Positions 30,358 to 39,516 of a stretch of 64,000 nt of DNA are shown piece after piece. The notes beneath the pieces were generated by a model. It had not been told where the DNA came from. It saw only the letters and a program-made list of their open reading frames with translations, and did no database searches. The translations under genes and the position numbers were made by a program. Each line of letters starts with the position of its first letter. Position 1 is the stretch's first letter. This stretch comes from an uncultured Monoglobus sp. (GTDB lineage: Bacteria > Bacillota > Clostridia > Monoglobales > Monoglobaceae), in the NCBI GenBank assembly GCA_947585115.1, contig CANPWW010000004.1, positions 1 through 64,000 of the forward strand, written 5' to 3'.

Positions 30358-32925
30358 TTACCGGGGGATTGCAATAGGGAGGTTGGCTTTTATGATCATC
30401 GAGGCGTTATTGCTGATAGTGCCGAAATTTTCCTCGAAAAGCACCCAGCTGTTTGTTTCCTCGTCAAGATAATATTTCTTGTCGTTCAAAACCTGAGAAT
30501 TGCCGCCTTCTATCGTTGCCGCTCCGTCCCATATAAGGCGCGGCTCGGAAACGTTTGTGTCAAACATGACAACCTCAACTCGGTCGTCTCTGTAGCCTTC
30601 TCTGTAAATAACATAATATTTTGAACCGTTTTCGGGAAGCTTCGGATAGTCGTCAATATACGCGCATCTTGAGGCATCGTCCCAGCTTACCCTGTATCCG
30701 AGCGTCTCGCTCAAGAATCTGAGCGGTATCATTGTACGGTCGCCGCACAGCTCGGGAGCGGCATCAAGTGTAAAGTCTTTTCCATTTATAACTGCGGTAT
30801 CGCTGCCCAAAGTAAACGAAATCATGCGGTTCTCGTCATATGCCGTCGCTGTCTGTGTAAAGTTGTTCCAGTTTACATTTAAATTCAGAGCCTCAAAAAT
30901 TTTTCGCATCGGAACAAGTGTGCGGTCGCTCACCAATATGGGGTCAACGTCAAATTCCAAGAATTCTCCGTTTAATGATACCAGTATTTTATCGAGAGTC
31001 TCGTCTGTATCGGCGGCCCAAAGCGGCTCGTGCCAAGTTTTTTCATCGGCGCTGAACAGACGCTTGCCGCTTTGCAGAGTTACAGTACATTTACCGTCGC
31101 TCTCAACAGCTTTCAGCGGAAACTCGTCAAAGTGGCTTTTTCCGGTGTAACAAAAATTATTGTCCAGGAAATATATGTCGCTGCCGACCGTTTTAAAGTT
31201 TCCCTGAAAATTCGGGTTCGCGTCCCACGCTTTGAAGCGCAGCATATAACCTCTGTTGGTCTTTGTCACCTCGAAATTATCGAGATTGCCTGACAGTAAT
31301 TCCTTTGTCGCCTCGTCCGCCTTTTCGCTGTACTCGTCAAAATATTTGTTGTATATGGTGTCATAATCCGGGAGCATGGTTCTGTTGCTCGTCAAAAATA
31401 TCATATCCGGCTTTGCGTCGGAAATTCTGAAAGCGTTTGTCACTCCGCCTAAGTAATTTACAGGAAGCAGCGTTTCGAGCGTGAACTCGGTCGTGCTTCG
31501 CGGCGGCAGCTCGGCATAAGCGCAGATATCGGTCACAATATTTGTGCCGTGGCCGCCTTTGGCTATGATCGGGCGTTCGCCGCGGAGACTGCCGTCTTTA
31601 TTTTTCATAGTTACAATAATATCGGCCGAGGTCGACGCGTCATAATTAAAATATCTCGTCTTTTCTCCGTTATTTGTGATTTTGAGATTATACCTTGTGG
31701 TGACGCCGTAGTTTCCCATACTGCACCCGAAGCCCTGATTGTCCTTTTCGGGTGACAGCTCATAATTCGGGATATAATTTTCCTTTGAGAAACCAGACTC
31801 CGCTACATATTCGCGGGTGTCGCTGTGCCGAGTGTCAAATATCCATGTGTCGCTTTTCTTATTCTTAGGCACGCTTGAGCCGTAAAACTCAAGCTTTGAC
31901 GGGTCGTAATACTTAAAAGCCAGCATGTCGGACTCGGCGGTTGTATACTTTGCCCATATGTCATCCTGCGGATTTAAATTCGTGACCCAAGAGTTTAAAA
32001 CAACATCATCGGGCGTGTATTGGTTTTTAAATTTAACGGGAAGATACTCTCCATTGGCAATTGTGTCGTCTATCTCGTATTCAAGATCGGTCTCGACCTC
32101 GGGCAGGCTGTCGGCCACGCCCTTTAAGCATCTGTCTCTGAGATATGAGCCGAACGCGACATTATCTCTTTTAAAATCAGAGCGATCTCCGATTTTTCCG
32201 TCCTTTGAGCGGAGCTCTGCAACGTTCATATCGACTTTTCCCGAAAGCAGCTCGGTGTCGGCTGTCATAAAGACCGGCAGTATCATGGCGCATGCCGAAT
32301 AGTTGTCGATAAACTTGCTGAGCCAAACCGTCTCACCCTTTTTGATGCTGACGGTTTTGGGTGAGTATCCGCTGTTTTTAAACACAACGTCGGAATTCAG
32401 CATATAAATATCGTGGTCTGTCATGGTAGCGACCGCGTTTTCCGCGCCCCATGTGGGAAAAACATATTTCATATTTCCGCTTTCGTCAATGTACCTTTTG
32501 ACCTTGGGGGTCTCAAACGCGGCTCTGTTTATTCTGAGGACCGAGTCCTCCTTTGCGGTTATCTCAAGATCAAGCTCGACGTCAAACCCGAGACCGCGGG
32601 GATTATAGCTCTCGTCGTAGCCGTAGGTGTAGTTGATATGCGACAAATATATGTAATACCTGTCGGGCGTTAAATCAAGGTTTGACATGGTGTATCTCGG
32701 ATTCGGATTCGACGAGTCGGCGAGATACTCTCTGAATATGCCCTCCGTGTTGTTGCAATATATAAACTTTCCGCCACCGACAGGCTCGAAATATAATTCC
32801 GCGGGTTTTATTTCTTCCGCGCAGCATATACTTGACAAGCCCGGCATAAACAGTATAATAGATAGTATAAAGGCTGCGAACACGGCCGCTTTGGGAAACG
32901 GGATCTTAATAGATTTTGTTCTCAT
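30358..32925 (-). CDS. Large secreted protein with C-terminal copper-amine-oxidase-like stalk domain
   Basis: N-terminal signal peptide; C-terminal LVPMRKIFEALNLNVNW ... DRTMIPLRFLSETLGYRVSWDDASRCAYID; central ~600 aa unassigned. Confidence 0.8.
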   Translation of the reverse strand: MRTKSIKIPFPKAAVFAAFILSIILFMPGLSSICCAEEIKPAELYFEPVGGGKFIYCNNTEGIFREYLADSSNPNPRYTMSNLDLTPDRYYIYLSHINYTYGYDESYNPRGLGFDVELDLEITAKEDSVLRINRAAFETPKVKRYIDESGNMKYVFPTWGAENAVATMTDHDIYMLNSDVVFKNSGYSPKTVSIKKGETVWLSKFIDNYSACAMILPVFMTADTELLSGKVDMNVAELRSKDGKIGDRSDFKRDNVAFGSYLRDRCLKGVADSLPEVETDLEYEIDDTIANGEYLPVKFKNQYTPDDVVLNSWVTNLNPQDDIWAKYTTAESDMLAFKYYDPSKLEFYGSSVPKNKKSDTWIFDTRHSDTREYVAESGFSKENYIPNYELSPEKDNQGFGCSMGNYGVTTRYNLKITNNGEKTRYFNYDASTSADIIVTMKNKDGSLRGERPIIAKGGHGTNIVTDICAYAELPPRSTTEFTLETLLPVNYLGGVTNAFRISDAKPDMIFLTSNRTMLPDYDTIYNKYFDEYSEKADEATKELLSGNLDNFEVTKTNRGYMLRFKAWDANPNFQGNFKTVGSDIYFLDNNFCYTGKSHFDEFPLKAVESDGKCTVTLQSGKRLFSADEKTWHEPLWAADTDETLDKILVSLNGEFLEFDVDPILVSDRTLVPMRKIFEALNLNVNWNNFTQTATAYDENRMISFTLGSDTAVINGKDFTLDAAPELCGDRTMIPLRFLSETLGYRVSWDDASRCAYIDDYPKLPENGSKYYVIYREGYRDDRVEVVMFDTNVSEPRLIWDGAATIEGGNSQVLNDKKYYLDEETNSWVLFEENFGTISNNASMIIKANLPIAIPR

Positions 32926-33027
32926 ATAATTCAGTCCTTTCGGATTTTGTCCTTATGTTTTATATGACGACAAAACACAAGATTTTGTTCCCAAAATTTC
33001 AAAAAAATTTTTACACGGAGAAATATT

Positions 33028-35031
33028 ATGGCTGTGACTATTGCTCTCGCGGGGAATCCGAACTGCGGAAAAACCACGATATTTAACGCTCTGACGGGCT
33101 CCGACCAGTATGTGGGAAACTGGCCGGGCGTTACCGTTGAGAAAAAAGAGGGACGGCTGATCTATAACCCCGAGATCACGATCGCCGATCTGCCCGGTAT
33201 CTACTCGCTCTCGCCTTACACTCCCGAGGAGGTCGTGGCGCGCAACTATCTTATAAAATCACCGCCGGACGTTATTTTAAACATACTGGACGGCACAAAC
33301 ATTGAGCGAAATCTATATCTGACGACCCAGATACTGGAGCTCGGAATACCGGTCGTGGTGGTTATAAACATGGCGGACGTTATAGAAAAACGCGGCGATG
33401 TCATTGACCTTAAAAAATTTTCAAAGGCGTTGGGCGGATGCCCGGTATTTGAGACATCGGCGCTCAAAGGCGGCGGCCTCAGACGCGCGATAGACGCCGC
33501 GGCGGATCTGGCGGGAAAACCGTCGAACGTGAGGCCTCTCGGCTTTTCGGCTCCGGTCGAGGAGGCGGTTCTCGCTATAAAAAACCTGATATCCGACGCG
33601 CCTAAGGCGCAGAGGCGTTTTTTTGCGGTTAAAATTTTTGAGCGCGACGAGCGGCTCAGCGAGCTTATAGGCAATGTTCCGCAAAACGACAAAATAGAAA
33701 ACATAATCAAAAAGACCGAAAATAAAATGGGCGACGACAGCGAGAGCATAATCATAACCGAGAGATACGCGAAAATCTCGTCGATCATCAAGCAGTGTTA
33801 TGTTAAGCGCAGGATAGGCGACAAGGTATCGGAGCGTATCGACAGCGTGCTAACAAACAGATTTGCCGCTCTGCCCGTTTTCGCGGTTGTTATGTTTCTG
33901 ATGTATTACGTCTCAGTGACATCGCTGGGCGCGATGTTTTCGGGCATAATCGAGGATAATATTTTCGGCGAATCGGGAATCGTTCCGGTGGCCCTCCGCG
34001 CTTTTTTGACAAATATCGGCACTCACGAAGCGCTGATCTCGCTTATAATCGACGGAATTATCGCGGGCGTAGGCTCGGTTTTGAGCTTTGTTCCGCAGAT
34101 CATGCTGCTGTTTATCTTTATGGCGTTTCTTGAGGACTGCGGATATATGTCCCGCGTGGCCTTCATAATGGACGGAATATTCAGAAAAATCGGACTTTCG
34201 GGCAAGTCGTTCATTCCCATCATAATCGGAACCGGCTGCGGCGTGCCGGGAATTATGGCATCGCGCACTATTGAAAACACAGCCGAGCGGCGGCTCACAA
34301 TAATCACCACAACATTTATACCGTGCAGCGCGAAGCTGCCGATGATCGCGCTGTTTTCGGGCGTGTTCCTCGGCGGCGCGTGGTGGGCGGCTCCGCTTTC
34401 GTATCTGATCGGCGCGCTGGCTATCATAGTCTCGGGCCTGATACTCAAGAGAACAAAGCTGTTCTCGGGTGACTCTACTCCGTTTATTATGGAGCTTCCG
34501 CCCTATCATCTGCCGATCCCGAAAAACGTGTTCAAAAGTATGTGGAACCGCGTTTCATCGTTCGTGAAAAAGGCAGGCACAGTTATACTTCTCTCAGCCG
34601 TTGTGATCTGGCTTTTGTCAAATCTCGGATTCAGCGGCGGTAGGTTCGGCTTTACCGATGATTTCTCAAAGTCGATCCTGTCATACATCGGTCAGGGTTT
34701 TTCTTGGTTCTTTGTTCCGCTGGGTTTCGGGAACAGAGAAGCAGCGGTGGCCGTGCTCTCGGGGCTTATCGCTAAAGAAAACGTTGTCAGCACCCTTGCC
34801 GTGCTGTACTCCGGCACCGATCTGAGCGCGGCGCTGAGCAGCGCTTTCACGCCCGTTTCGGCCTTCGCGTTCCTGATATTCAATCTGCTGTGCGCGCCCT
34901 GCGTCGCGGCAATGGCGGCTATCGCCAGAGAAATGTCAAGCAAAAAATGGACGGCATTCGCGCTGGCCTATCAGACAGGCTTCGCCTACATAATCGCATT
35001 TCTGATCTACCAAATAGGCTCTCTATTCTGA
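33028..35031 (+). CDS. feoB: Ferrous iron transport protein B
   Basis: ALAGNPNCGKTTIFNALTGSDQYVGNWPGVTVEKKEG, DLPGIYSLSPYTPEE, GCGVPGIMASRTI. Confidence 0.95.
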   Translation: MAVTIALAGNPNCGKTTIFNALTGSDQYVGNWPGVTVEKKEGRLIYNPEITIADLPGIYSLSPYTPEEVVARNYLIKSPPDVILNILDGTNIERNLYLTTQILELGIPVVVVINMADVIEKRGDVIDLKKFSKALGGCPVFETSALKGGGLRRAIDAAADLAGKPSNVRPLGFSAPVEEAVLAIKNLISDAPKAQRRFFAVKIFERDERLSELIGNVPQNDKIENIIKKTENKMGDDSESIIITERYAKISSIIKQCYVKRRIGDKVSERIDSVLTNRFAALPVFAVVMFLMYYVSVTSLGAMFSGIIEDNIFGESGIVPVALRAFLTNIGTHEALISLIIDGIIAGVGSVLSFVPQIMLLFIFMAFLEDCGYMSRVAFIMDGIFRKIGLSGKSFIPIIIGTGCGVPGIMASRTIENTAERRLTIITTTFIPCSAKLPMIALFSGVFLGGAWWAAPLSYLIGALAIIVSGLILKRTKLFSGDSTPFIMELPPYHLPIPKNVFKSMWNRVSSFVKKAGTVILLSAVVIWLLSNLGFSGGRFGFTDDFSKSILSYIGQGFSWFFVPLGFGNREAAVAVLSGLIAKENVVSTLAVLYSGTDLSAALSSAFTPVSAFAFLIFNLLCAPCVAAMAAIAREMSSKKWTAFALAYQTGFAYIIAFLIYQIGSLF

Positions 35032-35074
35032 ATATAATTTAATTTAAAATAAATAAAGACAGGAGGTAATTTTT

Positions 35075-37168
35075 ATGGCAATCTACAAATGCGCGGTATG
35101 CGGCGCGATTTTCGACGAGGAAAAAGAAGGCAAATCAATATCCGAAATATCGGTCTGCCCGGTTTGCAAACAGCCCGCGTCAAATTTTGTTTTGGCCGAG
35201 GAGACAAAGCCCGCGCCCGCTGCCGCGTTTGAGGGCGATCTCGCCTACGATCCCGCATATCTCCGCACCGGAACCGACAGCCGCTATATGGACGCGATCC
35301 ACCAAATGGCAGTCAGCGGCAAGTATATCAGCGCCGCGATGGGTACCCTTCTTCCGCTGCCGTCGTGGGACGATATTTTATTGCTCGGCGCTCAGCTGGA
35401 TCCGCCGCCCATGAATGACGGAGACGATATTGACACAAAGACCGTTATCGGCAAGCACGCCAAACATCCGATGGTTCTTGAAAGCCCGGTCTATATTTCA
35501 CACATGTCGTTCGGCGCGCTCTCAAAAGAGGTAAAAATAGCGCTGGCGAAGGGCTCCGCCGCGGCGAAAACAGCCATGTGCAGCGGCGAGGGCGGAATCC
35601 TGCCCGAAGAAAAGGCCGCGGCATATAAGTACATATTTGAGTACATACCCAACAAATACAGCGTGACCGACGAGAATCTCAGAACATCAGACGCGATAGA
35701 GATCAAGATCGGGCAGGGCACCAAGCCCGGCATGGGCGGACACCTTCCCGGAGAAAAGGTGACGCCCGAGGTCGCAAAGATTCGCGGCAAGAAAACCGGC
35801 GAGGACATTCAAAGCCCGAGCAAATTCCCCGAGATCAATTCAAAAGAAGATCTCAGGGCAATGGTTGACATGCTGCGCGAACGCTCGGGCGGCAGACCGA
35901 TAGGCATAAAGATCGCGGCAGGCAGGATCGAACGCGACCTTGAGCACTGCGTATACGCGAACCCAGATTTTATCACGATAGACGGGCGCGGAGGCGCCAC
36001 CGGCTCAAGCCCCCTGATGCTCCGTGATTCGACGAGCGTGCCCACGATATACGCGCTGAGCCGCGCGAGAAAATATCTTGACTCGGTCGGCTCGGATATA
36101 GCGTTGGTTATAACTGGCGGGCTGAGAGTATCGTCCGACTTCGCGAAGGCTCTGGCTATGGGAGCCGACGCCGTGGCTATAGCAAGCGCGGGACTTATCG
36201 CGGCGGCATGTCAGCAGTACAGAATATGCGGCAGCGGAAACTGCCCCGTGGGCGTCGCCACTCAGGACCCCGAGCTGCGCAAGAGGCTCAATGTAGACCC
36301 TGCGGCGCAGAGGGTCGCGAATTTCCTGAACGTATCGCTGGAGGAGCTTAAAACCTTCGCGAGGGTTACCGGACATAAGTCCGTGCACGATCTGTCGCTT
36401 GACGATCTTATCACGATCAACGAGGATATCGCCAAATATACCGGCATCGCACACGGCGGTCTGCCGACCGGAACAGAGAATATAAAGAAAACAAAGGAGG
36501 CAAAATCAATGAAAAAATATAAATGCAAGGTATGCGGAGAAATTTTTGAGGTCCCCGAGGGAACCGAGCCCGTCTGCCCGCTCTGTAAATCAACGGGAGA
36601 CAAGCTTGAGGAGATCAAAGACACACCCAAAGCGGGAAAATACGCGGGAACTCAGACCGAGAAGAATCTGCACGAGGCGTTCGCGGGCGAGTCGATGGCG
36701 CGAAACAAGTACACTTATTTCGCCTCAATAGCCAAAAAAGAGGGCTACGAGCAGATGGCGGCGCTGTTTTTAAAGACCGCCGAAAATGAGAAAGAGCACG
36801 CCAAGCTGTGGTTTAAAGAGCTTGACGGTATCGGAAACACTCCCGAAAATCTTAAAGCTGCGGCCGACGGCGAAAACTACGAGTGGACCGATATGTACGA
36901 TGGGTTCGCTGTTACCGCCGACAAGGAGGGTTTTCCGGAGCTCGCCAAAAAATTCAGAATGGTCGCGGCGATAGAAAAGCACCACGAGGAACGCTACAGA
37001 GCCTTACTCAAAAATATCGAAACCGCGCAGGTATTTGAAAAGAGCGAGGTCAAGGTGTGGGAGTGCAGAAACTGCGGACATATCATTGTCGGCACAAAGG
37101 CGCCCGAGCTGTGCCCCGTATGCCTCCATCCGCAAAGCTTTTTTGAGATCAACTGTGAAAATTATTAA
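35075..37168 (+). CDS. Fusion: rubredoxin - GltB-type FMN/Fe-S glutamate synthase-like domain - rubredoxin - rubrerythrin - rubredoxin
   Basis: Single uninterrupted frame: [34 protein letters not shown]-like region, [84 protein letters not shown]. Confidence 0.93.
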   Translation: MAIYKCAVCGAIFDEEKEGKSISEISVCPVCKQPASNFVLAEETKPAPAAAFEGDLAYDPAYLRTGTDSRYMDAIHQMAVSGKYISAAMGTLLPLPSWDDILLLGAQLDPPPMNDGDDIDTKTVIGKHAKHPMVLESPVYISHMSFGALSKEVKIALAKGSAAAKTAMCSGEGGILPEEKAAAYKYIFEYIPNKYSVTDENLRTSDAIEIKIGQGTKPGMGGHLPGEKVTPEVAKIRGKKTGEDIQSPSKFPEINSKEDLRAMVDMLRERSGGRPIGIKIAAGRIERDLEHCVYANPDFITIDGRGGATGSSPLMLRDSTSVPTIYALSRARKYLDSVGSDIALVITGGLRVSSDFAKALAMGADAVAIASAGLIAAACQQYRICGSGNCPVGVATQDPELRKRLNVDPAAQRVANFLNVSLEELKTFARVTGHKSVHDLSLDDLITINEDIAKYTGIAHGGLPTGTENIKKTKEAKSMKKYKCKVCGEIFEVPEGTEPVCPLCKSTGDKLEEIKDTPKAGKYAGTQTEKNLHEAFAGESMARNKYTYFASIAKKEGYEQMAALFLKTAENEKEHAKLWFKELDGIGNTPENLKAAADGENYEWTDMYDGFAVTADKEGFPELAKKFRMVAAIEKHHEERYRALLKNIETAQVFEKSEVKVWECRNCGHIIVGTKAPELCPVCLHPQSFFEINCENY
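36493..36511 (+). promoter_or_regulatory. Internal Shine-Dalgarno and in-frame ATG within fusion ORF
   Basis: AAAGGAGG caaaatca ATG AAA AAA; ATG at 36509 is in frame (codon 479) and begins the [11 protein letters not shown] rubredoxin-rubrerythrin half. Confidence 0.75.
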
Positions 37169-37180
37169 TACTTCATATTT

Positions 37181-37210
37181 AAAAGCTCCGCCGATCGAGC
37201 GGAGCTTTTT
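37181..37210 (+). terminator. Rho-independent terminator
   Basis: AAAAGCTCCGC-cgatcga-GCGGAGCTTTTT. Confidence 0.85.
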
Positions 37211-37213
37211 GCT

Positions 37214-37495
37214 TTATCTTTTGGCGCTTATCTCATGCAGACAATATTTGCAAACATATTTTTTTCTGTATTTTACGGCTATGTCATCCTCGGTGCCGCA
37301 AAAGGCGCAGGCGGGATTTTTTCTCTCTATTATCAATCGGTCGCCGTCCATATACATGTTTACCTCAACGGCTCCCGTGTCCTTGTCGAGATTGATCGTA
37401 TCCTCAAGCTTGCGCAGCATCAGCTCTCTGCGCATCTCTTTCGGAACGACAAGCCTGCCGTTTATATCCATATCTCTGCTGATAGCTTTTTTCAT
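37214..37495 (-). CDS. AbrB/SpoVT-family DNA-binding protein with C-terminal zinc ribbon
   Basis: MDINGRLVVPKEMRREL; CAFCGTEDD...YVCKYCLHEI. Confidence 0.85.
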   Translation of the reverse strand: MKKAISRDMDINGRLVVPKEMRRELMLRKLEDTINLDKDTGAVEVNMYMDGDRLIIERKNPACAFCGTEDDIAVKYRKKYVCKYCLHEISAKR

Positions 37496-37551
37496 ATATT
37501 GATCCTCCGAAAAATAAATTTCTCAAAGTATATCACAGTTTAAATATTTTG

Positions 37552-39516
37552 TCAATTTATAGTGTAAAATTTTATTTCGGGATTTTCTATAAAAACGTCG
37601 GGCGAGGTTCCGATAAAATCATTGTATTGTGTCTCGGTCGAGAAATTCATTTTCGCGCACTTTCTGAGCTCGAATATATCGGCGCCTTCTGCGTACAGGC
37701 GTTTTATTATCTCTCTGAGACTTTCTTCAAAATGCACGCGTCCGCTTTGCGAGATATTTCCCGAGGCGTCCCTCGGGCTGGCAAGGCGCAGACTTATACT
37801 TCCGTATATGCAGCCGTTTTCGATGTTAGAGCGCGCTTTTGCTCCGCACTTTCCTCTAACATAGTACGGTTCGCCGTCCGCGGTTTCGAAAAATATCGGC
37901 TCATCGGTTTTTCCGAACGCGGTGTTTAACAGACTGCATTCATCGCCGCCGAGATATAACGGAGACGCGCCGACAGGAAAAAGCAGGCCTCCGTTCAGTC
38001 CGCTTTTATTCACCTCCGCCATACAAGCGGAACCGTCTGTTGCGGTCACAAACTCCAGCAGATTTGTTTCAAAGCTGACAACTGCCGACTTCTCGGAAAA
38101 TAACAGCTCGTAATATCTGGCGGGGCTTTCCTCCATCGCGGGCTCGACCGATGTCAAATATTCTCTTGAATTTTCCGCGGCGCACAGCTTTGTCTCGGGC
38201 CTCACCTCATTGGCGCTCAAGAAACTTTTGCATATTTCCTCCGCCTCTGCCGAACCGACGCCCAGCAAATCATTCGAGATCACCAGAAGTTTCATGTGTG
38301 ACAAAGCCGCCGACTTGCCGAGATATGACTTTGATTTTTCAAGCGCCTCAAAAATATTACGCGCTCCGACGGTTATATTGCTGACCGCCTTTTTTTCTGA
38401 GCCGCTTTCTCCGCTTTCATCATCGGTCTCATCCGATGTTTCCGCGCTTGTGTCGGAGCCGTTTTTAAGGGGATTTGAAAACTGGAGCGTAAACTCATAT
38501 CCTGCTTCGGTATCAGCGGGATCTACGCCTGCCGCTATGATATATGCGGTGTTTTCCACGTCGCGCGCATCTCCGCAGCCCGCGAGCGGAGTTATAATTA
38601 AGGCGCAGAGCAAAACCGTCGCGGCGCTTTTCCCGAATGTCTTGCTGCGGAATCCTAAGCTTGCCAGTAGTTTTTTGACCGCTGTCAAAAGAGCCGATAT
38701 ATAAAGTATCGCCGACGCTGTCTTTATAATTATATAAAGCGCGTCAAGGCGCATGTTGAGGCGGCTCATTCCGGAGAACCCCGCCATGACGCGCGTAAGG
38801 TCAGCGCCGCTGAGCGCGGCGTATTCCGCGTTTATCGACAAAAACAGAACGATATAATATAAAGCGTAAAGAGACGCTCCGATAACAGCAACTATTAAAA
38901 TATGCTTTGATTTTCGCTCTTCCTCAAACAAAAGCAGATACGCCGCAGGCAATATAATTCCCGAAAACGCGAAAAGATTTCTTAAAGCAGATAAAGCGAC
39001 TGTTCCGGCTCCGTTTCCCAGGAGCGGCGCCGCGTTGTACACGTCGCAGCGAGGCAGGGCGTTTATGATGATAAAAATCAGACCCGCGGCAATAACGGGT
39101 ACGCACAGGCCGTGCAGCTTAAACATCGCTCCCTTGCCTCCCCGCGTAATTATAAACACAGCCGCGGCGAGCACAATAAGTATCAGTATCCACGTTGTGT
39201 TTAAATACTCGCTTCGGCCGAGATCGTTTATCAACGAGTATGAATAATAGATCGCCTCGCAAATAAAATACGCCGCCAAAACAGCGAATAAAGGTTTTTT
39301 AACCGCGCGGCGCTCAATTAATTCGATTATCGCGCCTCGAAGCGGATATATCACTAATGCGATGATCGAAAAAAGCAAAGCGGATATTGCCGCCGCAAGC
39401 GCGGCGGCGCTGCCGTTTTCAATGAGCAGAAATCCCGAATAATCGAGAAACAGCTTCGCCGTAACGCAGTTCAGTGTCAGACAGCTCAGATTAAAATTAA
39501 ATCTCCTCATAAACAT
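37552..39516 (-). CDS. Fused GerB-type permease + Ger(x)C-type germination protein
   Basis: N-terminal ~330 aa multi-TM (GerAB/APC-like) continuing into lipobox-like LLCALIITPLAGCGDARDVENTAYIIAAGVD and a GerAC-like domain; TGATG overlap with upstream gerA-type gene. Confidence 0.8.
   Translation of the reverse strand: MFMRRFNFNLSCLTLNCVTAKLFLDYSGFLLIENGSAAALAAAISALLFSIIALVIYPLRGAIIELIERRAVKKPLFAVLAAYFICEAIYYSYSLINDLGRSEYLNTTWILILIVLAAAVFIITRGGKGAMFKLHGLCVPVIAAGLIFIIINALPRCDVYNAAPLLGNGAGTVALSALRNLFAFSGIILPAAYLLLFEEERKSKHILIVAVIGASLYALYYIVLFLSINAEYAALSGADLTRVMAGFSGMSRLNMRLDALYIIIKTASAILYISALLTAVKKLLASLGFRSKTFGKSAATVLLCALIITPLAGCGDARDVENTAYIIAAGVDPADTEAGYEFTLQFSNPLKNGSDTSAETSDETDDESGESGSEKKAVSNITVGARNIFEALEKSKSYLGKSAALSHMKLLVISNDLLGVGSAEAEEICKSFLSANEVRPETKLCAAENSREYLTSVEPAMEESPARYYELLFSEKSAVVSFETNLLEFVTATDGSACMAEVNKSGLNGGLLFPVGASPLYLGGDECSLLNTAFGKTDEPIFFETADGEPYYVRGKCGAKARSNIENGCIYGSISLRLASPRDASGNISQSGRVHFEESLREIIKRLYAEGADIFELRKCAKMNFSTETQYNDFIGTSPDVFIENPEIKFYTIN

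Noticed and set aside
33028-35031. FeoB lacking FeoA as a novel system
   Set aside because: FeoA/FeoC absence next to feoB is common and feoA may be elsewhere in the genome; not reported as a finding on its own.
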